The notes beneath the pieces were generated by a model. That model was not told where the DNA came from. It saw only the letters and a program-made list of their open reading frames with translations, and did no database searches. 31,879 bases of DNA, taken from Pelomicrobium sp036803785. GTDB lineage: Bacteria; Pseudomonadota; Gammaproteobacteria; Burkholderiales; UBA6910. The DNA lies in assembly GCF_036803785.1 (NCBI RefSeq), contig NZ_DAIRTR010000020.1, positions 1-31,879 on the forward strand. The letters run 5' to 3'. Within the stretch, counting starts at the first letter, position 1, and every line of letters starts with the position of its first letter. Shown here piece after piece: positions 23,977-31,405 of the stretch. Both the position numbers and the translations under genes were made by a program.

Positions 23977-24745
23977 GGCCGCCACCCCGCGCCGCGGGGT
24001 CTTGGCGGTAGAACTGGCGCATCTGTTCATACACCGCTGGATAGGCGGCCTGGAGGGTCTTGGGCGCCTGGAAGAAGGCCTCGCTCGCCACCGCGAAGAA
24101 TTCTCCAGGCGCTTCGGCCCCGTAGGGATCGATCGGGGCCGGCAAACCTCGCTCGACGCGCCGGCGCAGGTCCTGATAAGCCTGCTCGAAGGCCGCTTTC
24201 CAGACCTTCGGATCCATGCCCGGGTGTAGGGGCGGCATGCCGTTGGCATCGCCATTCAGCATGTCCAGCTTGTGGGCGAACTCGTGGATCACCACGTTCA
24301 CTGGCCCTTCGTGCCAGGACGGATCCACATCCGCGGCCGAAAGGATGACGGGCCCCTGCAGCCAGGACTCACCTGCCAGAGGCTTCCGTACCGTGTGCAC
24401 CACCCCCGCCTCGTCCACGTATTCCCGTGCCGGGATGAACTCGTCGGGATAGACGATCACCTCCACCCAGTCCCCGTAGTAGTCCAGATCCAGGTTGAGG
24501 ATCAAGAGGCAAGCCTGAGCCCCGATGACGAGCCGTGTCTCCTCGTCCACCTCGTAGCCGCCGGCGCCATGGATGCTCTTCTCGTGAAGGAACAAGGCAG
24601 TCCAATCACGGAGGCGCGCGCTCTCGTCCTCATTTAGATCTCCCAGGAACGGCACCCGTTCGATCACTCCGGCCCAAGCAGCGGCGTCGATGGGATGGCG
24701 TGCCAGCACCCGTCTGCGCTGCCAGTTTCGTACTCGCCTCAGCAT
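23969..24745 (-). CDS. mtfA: MtfA-type zinc peptidase (Mlc titration factor family)
   Basis: 258 residues (E. coli MtfA has about 265). The metallopeptidase motif HEFAHKLD is at 154-161 (H154, E155, H158), and the second metal-ligand region is GEFFAVASEAFFQAP. Further family marks are VPFLGDLNEDESARLRDW and IVYPDEFIPAREY. In E. coli MtfA inactivates the glucose regulator Mlc and has aminopeptidase activity. ATG 24745 starts the homologous part; the frame remains open upstream without homology. It has no Shine-Dalgarno sequence but TATACT seven bases upstream. It heads the run mtfA - GGDEF-EAL - glk. Confidence 0.93.
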   Translation of the reverse strand: MLRRVRNWQRRRVLARHPIDAAAWAGVIERVPFLGDLNEDESARLRDWTALFLHEKSIHGAGGYEVDEETRLVIGAQACLLILNLDLDYYGDWVEVIVYPDEFIPAREYVDEAGVVHTVRKPLAGESWLQGPVILSAADVDPSWHEGPVNVVIHEFAHKLDMLNGDANGMPPLHPGMDPKVWKAAFEQAYQDLRRRVERGLPAPIDPYGAEAPGEFFAVASEAFFQAPKTLQAAYPAVYEQMRQFYRQDPAARGGGHG

Positions 24746-24752
24746 AAAGCCG

Positions 24753-24758
24753 AGTATA
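24753..24758 (-). promoter_or_regulatory. -10-like element of mtfA
   Basis: TATACT on the minus strand ends seven bases before the mtfA ATG, so the transcript could begin at the start codon. No good -35 is seen. For the divergent gene at 24900, a weak plus-strand candidate is TTGAAA (from about 24779) with TAGGCT 17 bases later. Confidence 0.3.
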
Positions 24759-24899
24759 GCGCGGCGGGACCGCCTGGGTTGAAAGTTCCAGGCCGCTCCG
24801 TTAGGCTTGCGGCTGACGTGAGACGAGGGCTCGAGGCAGGGGGATAAGGACGCCACGACCCGAGCGAAACGAAGCGAACGACCGAGGGAGAAGCGACCA

Positions 24900-25586
24900 A
24901 TGGAACCCGTCTACAGTATCGCCCACCCCCAGACCCTGAATCTGGAACAGCAGCGGGTGCTGCGCAACACCTACTGGCTGCTGGGCCTATCCCTCATCCC
25001 CACCGCCCTGGGGGCCCTGCTGGGCCTGCGCATCCCCCTGTCCGTCCTGCAAGCGCATCCCCTCGTCTACGCTGTCGCCGTGCTCGCCGTGTTCTACGGC
25101 ATGATCTTCGCCATCGAGCGCAACCGCGACAGTAGCCGGGGCGTCTACCTGCTCCTTGCCTTCACCCTGCTCATGGGGGTGTTGCTGGGGCCCCTGCTGC
25201 AGGTAGCCCTGGGCCTAAAGAACGGCGCCCAACTGGTGGCCCTGGCTGCGGGCGGCACCGGCCTCACGTTCTTCCTTCTCGCTGGAATTGCCACCGCTGC
25301 CCGCCGGGATTTCGGCTTCCTGGGTAACTTCCTCATGGTGGGGGTTGTGATCGCCATGATCGGCGTGGTGGCGAACTTGTTCCTGGCGAGTCCGGTGCTG
25401 CACTTGACGCTGTGCACGGCGATCATGCTGCTCTCGGCGGGGCTCATCCTGTGGCAGCTCAACGCCATCGTGCGCGGGGGCGAGACCAATTACGTGTCGG
25501 CGACCCTCACCCTGTACGTGAGCGTGTACAACCTGTTCAGCACCCTGCTTCAGCTTTTGATGGCCTTTGGGAGCGAGCGGGAATAG
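24900..25586 (+). CDS. Bax inhibitor-1/YccA-family membrane protein
   Basis: 228 residues with seven hydrophobic helices, the number expected of the UPF0005/BI-1 family. Motifs include LRNTYWLLGLSLIPTALGALLG near the N-terminus, GMIFAIERNRDSSRGVYLLLAFTLLMGV in the middle and the end LTLYVSVYNLFSTLLQLL, which matches the conserved tail of YccA. The E. coli homologue interacts with the membrane protease FtsH; here no linked partner is seen. GAGGGAG precedes ATG 24900. It is a single gene, divergent from mtfA and convergent with rlmD. Confidence 0.9.
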   Translation: MEPVYSIAHPQTLNLEQQRVLRNTYWLLGLSLIPTALGALLGLRIPLSVLQAHPLVYAVAVLAVFYGMIFAIERNRDSSRGVYLLLAFTLLMGVLLGPLLQVALGLKNGAQLVALAAGGTGLTFFLLAGIATAARRDFGFLGNFLMVGVVIAMIGVVANLFLASPVLHLTLCTAIMLLSAGLILWQLNAIVRGGETNYVSATLTLYVSVYNLFSTLLQLLMAFGSERE

Positions 25587-25601
25587 GACACCCTCGGACA
25601 G

Positions 25602-25613
25602 GCCCCGCGGGGC
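25602..25613. other. GC palindrome between convergent genes
   Basis: GCCCCGCGGGGC is a perfect 12-base palindrome within the 33 bases separating the BI-1-like gene and rlmD. It could fold as a short hairpin at both 3' ends, but no T run follows on either strand, so intrinsic termination is doubtful. Confidence 0.3.
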
Positions 25614-25619
25614 ACGCTG

Positions 25620-26921
25620 CTACCCGCCGCGCTCGAAGAGGGCGACGGACTCCACGTGGGTCGTATGGGGAAACATGTTGACGACTCCGGCAGCGCGCAG
25701 GCGGTAGCCCTTGGCATGCACCAGCACCTGAGCATCCCGGGCCAGGGTCGCCGGGTTGCATGAAACGTAGACAATGCGCCGAGGCGCTCCTTCCCCCAAT
25801 GCTTTGACCGCCTCGATGGCCCCATCCCGGGGCGGATCGATCAGCATCTTGGCGAAGGGGCCTTGGTCCCGCATCCAGGCCCCGTCGACCGCGAACAGGT
25901 CGGCGGCCATGAACCGCACCCGTTCCGCAAGACCATTCTCCTGGGCGTTGCGGTGGGCAGAGCGCACCAGGGCCTGCTCCCCTTCGTAGCCCACCACCTG
26001 GGCGCCAGCGCGGGCGAGAGGCAGGGAAAAATTGCCCAACCCGCAAAAGAAATCCGCGATGCGCTCGTCGGGGCGAGGCTCCAGGAGGGCGACCACCCGG
26101 CGCACCAACACCCGATTCACTGCGGGATTCACCTGGGTGAACTGGGTGGGCCCGAAGCGCATCCTCAGATTGAACTCGGGCAGATCGTAGTAGAGATCGG
26201 CCTCCACGGGGGGATGAAACGGCGCCGCCGTCGCCGGTCCCCCCGGCTGGAGATAGAGGTGCACTGCGTGGCTTTCCGCGAACGCCCGCAGGGCAGCCTC
26301 GTCCTCCGGGGTCGGGGACTCCAGCACCCGTAACACCAGCACGGTGGTAACCTCCCCCAGCGCAGCCTCTACCTGGGGCAGGCGGGTACGGATGGAAAGC
26401 GCCCCGATCAATTCCCGTAGAGGGGCGATCAGCCGCGACAGCCGTGGCGGCACCACCTCGCAGGCGGCCATGTCCGCCACGTAACTGGAGCGCCGCTCGT
26501 GGAAACCCACGAGCACCCCGCCCTTGCGGGGTACGTAGCGCACGGCGAAGCGTGCCCGGTGCCGGTAGCCCCACGTCGGCCCATGGATCGGGGGCAAGAG
26601 GGTGTCGGGCTTCACCCGGGCGATGTGCCAGAGCTGATCCTCTAGCACCCGCTGCTTGACCGCTACCTGGGCATCCGCTTCCAGGTGCTGCAGGCTGCAA
26701 CCGCCACAGGTCCCGAAGTAGGGACAGCGCGGGCTCGTGCGCAAATAAGACGGCCGCAAAAGCTCCCTGACTTGGGCGAACTCGTAGGTGGGTTTCTTCC
26801 GGAAGGACGTGTAGAGGACCCGCTCCCGCGGCAGGGCGCCTTCGACAAACACCACTTTGCCCGCGTCCCGGACGACGCCATGACCTTCGTTGTCCAGCGA
26901 CTCGACGATGGCGACTTTCAT
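25620..26921 (-). CDS. rlmD: 23S rRNA (uracil-1939-C5)-methyltransferase RlmD
   Basis: 433 residues. It uses SAM to methylate U1939 of 23S rRNA. A TRAM-like N-terminal region (1-60) is followed by the [4Fe-4S] ligands C66, C72, C75 (CPYFGTCGGC) and C154. The methyltransferase domain has FGPTQFTQVNPAVN, DFFCGLGNFSLPLA (SAM loop), LIDPPRDG and the catalytic nucleophile C388 in SCNPATLARD. Length and motif order agree with RlmD (RumA) rather than RlmC or TrmA. Start ATG 26921 lacks a clear Shine-Dalgarno sequence. It is the last gene of the minus-strand run starting at hldD. Confidence 0.94.
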   Translation of the reverse strand: MKVAIVESLDNEGHGVVRDAGKVVFVEGALPRERVLYTSFRKKPTYEFAQVRELLRPSYLRTSPRCPYFGTCGGCSLQHLEADAQVAVKQRVLEDQLWHIARVKPDTLLPPIHGPTWGYRHRARFAVRYVPRKGGVLVGFHERRSSYVADMAACEVVPPRLSRLIAPLRELIGALSIRTRLPQVEAALGEVTTVLVLRVLESPTPEDEAALRAFAESHAVHLYLQPGGPATAAPFHPPVEADLYYDLPEFNLRMRFGPTQFTQVNPAVNRVLVRRVVALLEPRPDERIADFFCGLGNFSLPLARAGAQVVGYEGEQALVRSAHRNAQENGLAERVRFMAADLFAVDGAWMRDQGPFAKMLIDPPRDGAIEAVKALGEGAPRRIVYVSCNPATLARDAQVLVHAKGYRLRAAGVVNMFPHTTHVESVALFERGG

Positions 26922-26969
26922 GGCGGGAGGAGAAAGGTTCGCCCGCAGACCCTGGACACTCGGGAGGAC

Positions 26970-27749
26970 TTAGACTTCCGCACCCCAGCGGGCGAGGAAT
27001 TCGGCCCAGTGGCTTTCCGTGGAGCGCTCCAGGGTGGAGCGCACCAGGGCACACTCCGCTTGGTACCGGACTCGGTCCAGCACACCACGCATGAGCTGGA
27101 AGCGCAAGAACACCAGGTAGGTGTTTAATACGTCCGCCTCGCAGTAGCGGCGCACCGCTTCCCCCTCGCCCCGGCGGTAAGCGTCCCACACCGCGCCCCC
27201 CTCTAAACCCAGCTTGCCCGGAAGCCCCAGCAGTTGAGCCAATTCATCCAGGGGCACGTTGGCCCGGGGCTGGTACAGGGCAAGCAGGTCCATCAGGTCC
27301 AGGTGCCGGGTATGGTAGCGGCTGATATAGTTGTTCCATTTGAAATCCCGGTCCTCGTCGCCCAGATCCCAGTAGCGGGGCGCCTGGACGCCGTGGATGA
27401 GGCCTCGGTAGTGGAGCACCGGCAGGTCGAAGCCGCTCCCGTTCCAGGACACGAGCTGGGGCGTGTACTTCTCGATGCCCTCGAAGAAGCGCCGCACCAG
27501 CTCGGCCTCATCCTCTCCAGGACCCAGGGACCACACCCGGAAGCTGTCCCGATCCCGCAGGGCGCAGGAAATCACCACCACCCGGTGCAGGTGCAGGGGG
27601 AGAAAGTCGCTTCCCGACTGCTGCCGCCGGCGCTGGAACGCCATCTCGGCCACCTGCACGTCCGGCACTGAAAGGTCGAGCCCGTGCAGGCGCCTCAACC
27701 CCTCGATGTCCGGTATGGTCTCGATGTCGAAAGCAAGAACGGGGATCAC
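26970..27749 (-). CDS. DEDD-type 3'-5' exonuclease, PolB-exonuclease-like
   Basis: 259 residues. A ribonuclease-H-fold exonuclease is indicated by LAFDIETIPD (D8, E10), WNGSGFDLPVLHYRGL (third Asp) and YCEADVLNTYLVFLR (last Asp), in the order DEDD. Similar to the family described as predicted 3'-5' exonuclease related to the exonuclease domain of PolB (COG3298). No polymerase domain is attached. The GTG start at 27749 overlaps the ydbL stop as GTGA; the frame upstream is the shadow of ydbL. Substrate and biological role are not evident. Confidence 0.87.
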   Translation of the reverse strand: MIPVLAFDIETIPDIEGLRRLHGLDLSVPDVQVAEMAFQRRRQQSGSDFLPLHLHRVVVISCALRDRDSFRVWSLGPGEDEAELVRRFFEGIEKYTPQLVSWNGSGFDLPVLHYRGLIHGVQAPRYWDLGDEDRDFKWNNYISRYHTRHLDLMDLLALYQPRANVPLDELAQLLGLPGKLGLEGGAVWDAYRRGEGEAVRRYCEADVLNTYLVFLRFQLMRGVLDRVRYQAECALVRSTLERSTESHWAEFLARWGAEV

Positions 27750-28168
27750 TTGCGCGCCCAGGTGCCGTCGGGCCTGCGGTACCACCAGCCCGGCTGGGCC
27801 TTGTCGATCCAGCGCTGGGCGAAGGTGGCGCGGATGTCCTGCTCCCATTCGGGATGGCCGTTGGCCCGGGCTATTTCCCGATACAGGGCGAGACGATCCT
27901 GGTTTTCTGCCGTAATCAGGGCGTTCACCGCGGCCCGTTGGGGCAGGGGCACCGCGTTGGCATCCCGCAAGGCCACCAGTCCGTCCTGGGTCAGCCCGAC
28001 CGCGCCGCTCGCGTAATGGGGTGCGAGCTGGGCATGACGCTTCTGCATGCTTTCCTTGAGGGCTGCGATGGCGGGAGTGTTGATCTCCAGATCCATCTGG
28101 GCCTGGGAGCCGACGGTAACCAGCGCAAGGGCAAGCAGCACGACCAGGCGGTGAAACGGATGCTTCAT
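27746..28168 (-). CDS. ydbL: YdbL-family (DUF1318) periplasmic protein
   Basis: 140 residues with a signal peptide (MKHPFHRLVVLLALALVTVGSQA, cleavage near AQA-Q). The mature protein contains the DUF1318 pattern: INTPAIAALKESMQKRHAQLAPHYASGAVGLTQDGLVALRD and a C-terminal WWYRRPDGTWARK. In E. coli ydbH-ynbE-ydbL form an operon, where YdbL supports the YdbH-YnbE envelope bridge. RBS AGAGGG precedes ATG 28168. It follows ynbE by 16 bases and overlaps the exonuclease gene by four. Confidence 0.88.
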   Translation of the reverse strand: MKHPFHRLVVLLALALVTVGSQAQMDLEINTPAIAALKESMQKRHAQLAPHYASGAVGLTQDGLVALRDANAVPLPQRAAVNALITAENQDRLALYREIARANGHPEWEQDIRATFAQRWIDKAQPGWWYRRPDGTWARK

Positions 28169-28184
28169 ATTCCCTCTGTCCACA

Positions 28185-28382
28185 TCACGGCGTACGGGAA
28201 GGCACGGGGCTGCTTTGCTCCGATCCCTGGCCTCTGTTTTCTGATGGCTGGAGCTGCCACACTTCGTCGATGATCCGGTCGGCCGCCTTCTCGGCGGCCG
28301 CAGCGGGAAAATAGATGTTGATGGTAACGCAGCCCACCGTGGCGGCGAGGGCAAGCAACAGCGCCACGAGCGCTCCCTTCAT
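28185..28382 (-). CDS. ynbE: YnbE-like outer-membrane lipoprotein
   Basis: 65 residues. A lipoprotein-like signal ends at VGC (Cys18), though the -3 residue is Thr rather than Leu, so the lipobox is imperfect. The mature part begins VTINIYFPAAAAEKAADRIIDEVW, which is the conserved core of the family, then a polar tail. ATG 28382 is preferred to the GTG at 28388 because GAGG is nine bases upstream. In E. coli YnbE forms a beta-stranded oligomer with the YdbH C-terminus at the outer membrane, bridging the envelope for lipid transport. Location between ydbH and ydbL supports the call. Confidence 0.85.
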   Translation of the reverse strand: MKGALVALLLALAATVGCVTINIYFPAAAAEKAADRIIDEVWQLQPSENRGQGSEQSSPVPSRTP

Positions 28383-28428
28383 CGCCACGCACCTCGCGGG
28401 TGGCGCGCAGTCCCGAGCTCGTATGCGA

Positions 28429-30450
28429 TCATTGGATGACGGGCCGGACGTTTTCCTGGGTGATGCGCCGGAGCCGTTCTAGCAGCTCGCTCCAGCCGAC
28501 CGCGCGATTGTAACCGATGACCGTGATGGCTGGTATGCCGCCGCCCTCCACGATCACGTAGCCGCCCGGTGCCTCGGCCACGCCGCCCATCGCGCACACC
28601 CCGCCGGCAAGCCGGCACGTCACGCCCAGGCGGCGATAATGGAAGCGCTCGAAGAAACGCAGGAAACCGCGCTGCAACGCCGCGGCCGCACCCGCACCCC
28701 CTAGGGCGGAGATGTTCTCCACCGCCCGCTGGCTGATGGTCCTAGGATAGTCTCCCGGACTGCTTTCCAGGCGCGCATCGAAGCGCACGGGCTTCCACCG
28801 AACCAGCTCGAGCCCCATCACATCCACGTCCACTCGCCCTTCCATGCTGCCGAAGGAGAACGTGCGGGTGAGCAGATCCAGATCCAGGCGGCGCATCTCC
28901 AAGTCGGCGGACAAACGGGGCACCCGGCCCAGCGGATCCACCACACGCAGGTTGCGCGCCACTGCCGTCCCATCGAACACTCGAAAGAGCAGCGCACCGT
29001 CCACGGCGAGGAGGGCGTTGGCGTAAGTGATCCGGGGAACCACTGCGGACAGGCTCCCGTGCATAGGGGGGATGCCCAGGGCTTCGCACAATGCCTCCAT
29101 GGACACCGCGCTCAATGCCCCGGCCACTTGCCAGCGCCAGCCTTGGGTCGATCGCTCCACGCGGGCGTCCTGCAGGCTCAAGACCCCATCCAGGACCGGC
29201 ACTTCCAAGGTTTCGAAGCGGGCTTGCCCCGAAAACAACTGCCAGCGTACCGTGCTTGGTCCGAACGGGACGCGCAATAGCCTCCCCTCGCGCCATCGGA
29301 GCCATCCCGCGCGGGGTTCATTCGCGTGCCAGGCGATCCGCCCATTGAGCCCTTCTAGGGTGAGCCGCCGCTCCTCCACCCGGGCATCGTGCAAGACGAT
29401 GTCCCCCGTCTCCCAGCGCCCCTCGGAGAAGGACAGCCGCAGGTCGGCGCTCCCCGCCACAGTGGTGTCGGCCAGCTGCAGCGCCGGCGCGAGGGGTGCC
29501 AGGAAACGCTGGTACAGGCCGCCCAGATCGAGCCGACGGGCTTGGAGGACGAAGGCAACGGGCACCCGGTGGTCGAGCCGGTAGGTTCCTTGGCCTTCCA
29601 GCCGACCGACCCCGGCGACCTCGGCGCGGAAGTCGCTGACCGTCACGGTTTTCGCTATCGTCTCTCCTTGGGCTTCCAGCCTGACCCCCGACGGCAGGTA
29701 GAGCGGCTGCCAGAAGATGCCGCCGGCATGCCAGTCGACGGCAACGCGGAAGCGTCCTCCCGTCGTAGAAGCCTGCCAGGAAAGCTCCACGCGGGCACCC
29801 AGACCCTCCCCCGCGTGCAAACCGGTCGGGTCGGAAAACGAGCCCTCTTCCACCTGGAGCCGGGCCTCCAAGCGGCGCAGGCGGGCCTTACTCGCCTCAA
29901 GCACCAACGTGCCGCTCGCGGTTCCCGCGCCGGGACGTGGCGCTTCCGAAGGCAGAAGTCCCGCCAATCGGTCGATACGGGCCCCGCGAAGCACCACGGT
30001 CACCTTCCACTGCCCGTCTCGGACCCGACCCCGCGCCTGCCACCGTTCGCCGGCGGGAGAGAGGTTGAGGTCAAACTCGCCCGTGTCGGGGCGCAGACGG
30101 AAGCTGACCGGGATGCGCTCTTCGGCGGCGTACAGCAAGCCCCGATGGCAGGTGATGCGGGAAGGCTCCAAGCGCGCCACGCCGCACTCGAGGGCCAGGT
30201 TCCGGAATCCTCGTCCCGCCACCACCAGCTGCTCTGCCGTGAGGTGAAAGCGCGCCTCTGCCGCCTCCCAGTGACCGCGCAATCCCGAGAGGGAAAACCC
30301 CGGCCCCTCCAGCGCACCGATGAACAGGCTCAGCGCAGGCGAAGTTGGGGAAGCAGCAGCTGCGCTCAGGACCAAGAAGGCCCCGGCGGCGCCGGTGCGA
30401 AGACGCGGTACGAAGCGAGGCCCTAGGGCTCGTTCAGGCGGGAAACACAC
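28429..30450 (-). CDS. ydbH: YdbH-like AsmA-family envelope protein
   Basis: 673 residues, shorter than E. coli YdbH (about 880). A basic stretch with a hydrophobic segment near residues 20-35 looks like a signal anchor. The remainder is a succession of beta-rich repeats typical of AsmA-like bridge proteins, and the C-terminal region (RAVENISALGGAGAAAALQRGFLRFFERFHYRRLG, CRLAGGVCAMGG, GGGIPAITVIGYNRAVGWSELLERL) is the most family-specific. YdbH spans the periplasm and moves phospholipids together with TamB and YhdP in E. coli. The GTG start at 30450 lies inside cysM (17-base overlap) and has no clear Shine-Dalgarno sequence; it is the only start before the hydrophobic segment that I find. Confidence 0.86.
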   Translation of the reverse strand: MCFPPERALGPRFVPRLRTGAAGAFLVLSAAAASPTSPALSLFIGALEGPGFSLSGLRGHWEAAEARFHLTAEQLVVAGRGFRNLALECGVARLEPSRITCHRGLLYAAEERIPVSFRLRPDTGEFDLNLSPAGERWQARGRVRDGQWKVTVVLRGARIDRLAGLLPSEAPRPGAGTASGTLVLEASKARLRRLEARLQVEEGSFSDPTGLHAGEGLGARVELSWQASTTGGRFRVAVDWHAGGIFWQPLYLPSGVRLEAQGETIAKTVTVSDFRAEVAGVGRLEGQGTYRLDHRVPVAFVLQARRLDLGGLYQRFLAPLAPALQLADTTVAGSADLRLSFSEGRWETGDIVLHDARVEERRLTLEGLNGRIAWHANEPRAGWLRWREGRLLRVPFGPSTVRWQLFSGQARFETLEVPVLDGVLSLQDARVERSTQGWRWQVAGALSAVSMEALCEALGIPPMHGSLSAVVPRITYANALLAVDGALLFRVFDGTAVARNLRVVDPLGRVPRLSADLEMRRLDLDLLTRTFSFGSMEGRVDVDVMGLELVRWKPVRFDARLESSPGDYPRTISQRAVENISALGGAGAAAALQRGFLRFFERFHYRRLGVTCRLAGGVCAMGGVAEAPGGYVIVEGGGIPAITVIGYNRAVGWSELLERLRRITQENVRPVIQ

Positions 30451-31351
30451 CGGTGGAGAGATACCGATCCCCCCGGTCGCAAACGATGGAAACGATGACC
30501 GCGTTTTCCACTTCCCGCGCGATCTTGAGCGCGACCGCCATGGCGCCGCCGGAAGAAATGCCGGCGAAGATGCCCTCCTCCCGTGCCAGGCGCCGGGTCA
30601 TCTCCTCGGCCTCCGCCTGGGACACGAGTTCGATGCGGTCTACCCGGGATGGATCGTAAATCGCCGGGAGATAAGCTTCGGGCCACTTGCGGATGCCGGG
30701 AATTTGGGCGCCTTCCTCCGGTTGCACTCCTACGATCTGGACAGACGGGTTTTTCTCCTTGAAGAAGCGGGAACACCCCATGATGGTGCCGGTGGTACCC
30801 ATGCTGCTCACGAAATGGGTGATGGTGCCTCGGGTGTCGCGCCAAATCTCCGGGCCCGTGCCTTCGTAGTGGGAAAGGGGATTGTCCGGGTTGGCGAACT
30901 GGTCCAGGATCACACCCCGGCCCTCGTCCCGCATGCGGTTCGCCACATCCCGGGCCTCCTCCATTCCGCCCTCCTTGGGTGTCAGGATGATTTCTGCGCC
31001 GAAAGCTCGCATGGTCTGCCGCCGCTCCAGGGACAGGTGTTCGGGCATCACCAGAACCATGCGGTAACCCATGATGGCCGCCGCCATGGCCAGGGCGATG
31101 CCGGTATTGCCGCTGGTCGCCTCGATCAGGGTATCGCCCGGCTTGATCCGCCCCCGCTGCTCAGCGCGCTTGATCATGTAGAGTGCCGGCCGATCTTTGA
31201 CCGACCCGGCCGGGTTGTTGCCCTCCAGTTTCGCCAAGACGATGTTGCGGGTTTTGCCCGGCAGCCGTTGGAGCCGCACCAGGGGGGTGTTGCCGACGAA
31301 GCCCTCGATGGTCGGATAGCGGATGCCCTTGTTCGCGGTCGCCTCGTTCAT
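30434..31351 (-). CDS. cysM: Cysteine synthase B (CysM)
   Basis: 305 residues. PLP enzyme making cysteine from O-acetylserine and sulfide or thiosulfate. The PLP lysine lies in NPAGSVKDR (K52), the substrate loop is TSGNTGIALA, and the phosphate-binding loop is SSMGTTGTIMG. The segment ARDVANRMRDEGRGVILDQFANPDNPLSHYEGTGPEIW is characteristic of CysM rather than CysK, as is the absence of the longer CysK C-terminus. ATG 31351 is chosen; a GTG nine bases earlier is possible. The stop lies within the ydbH start region, and hldD is 54 bases upstream. Confidence 0.94.
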   Translation of the reverse strand: MNEATANKGIRYPTIEGFVGNTPLVRLQRLPGKTRNIVLAKLEGNNPAGSVKDRPALYMIKRAEQRGRIKPGDTLIEATSGNTGIALAMAAAIMGYRMVLVMPEHLSLERRQTMRAFGAEIILTPKEGGMEEARDVANRMRDEGRGVILDQFANPDNPLSHYEGTGPEIWRDTRGTITHFVSSMGTTGTIMGCSRFFKEKNPSVQIVGVQPEEGAQIPGIRKWPEAYLPAIYDPSRVDRIELVSQAEAEEMTRRLAREEGIFAGISSGGAMAVALKIAREVENAVIVSIVCDRGDRYLSTGVFPA

Positions 31352-31405
31352 TCCGTCCACGCTTCGGTTCGAATCGCTTCGGGCATTATCCCACTCGCCG
31401 GCCCG

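Noticed and set aside
25537..27189. Minus-strand 550-codon open frame over rlmD
   Set aside because: It is rlmD read in another frame; the product is Arg/Gly/Pro-rich and has no domain, whereas rlmD has all family motifs.
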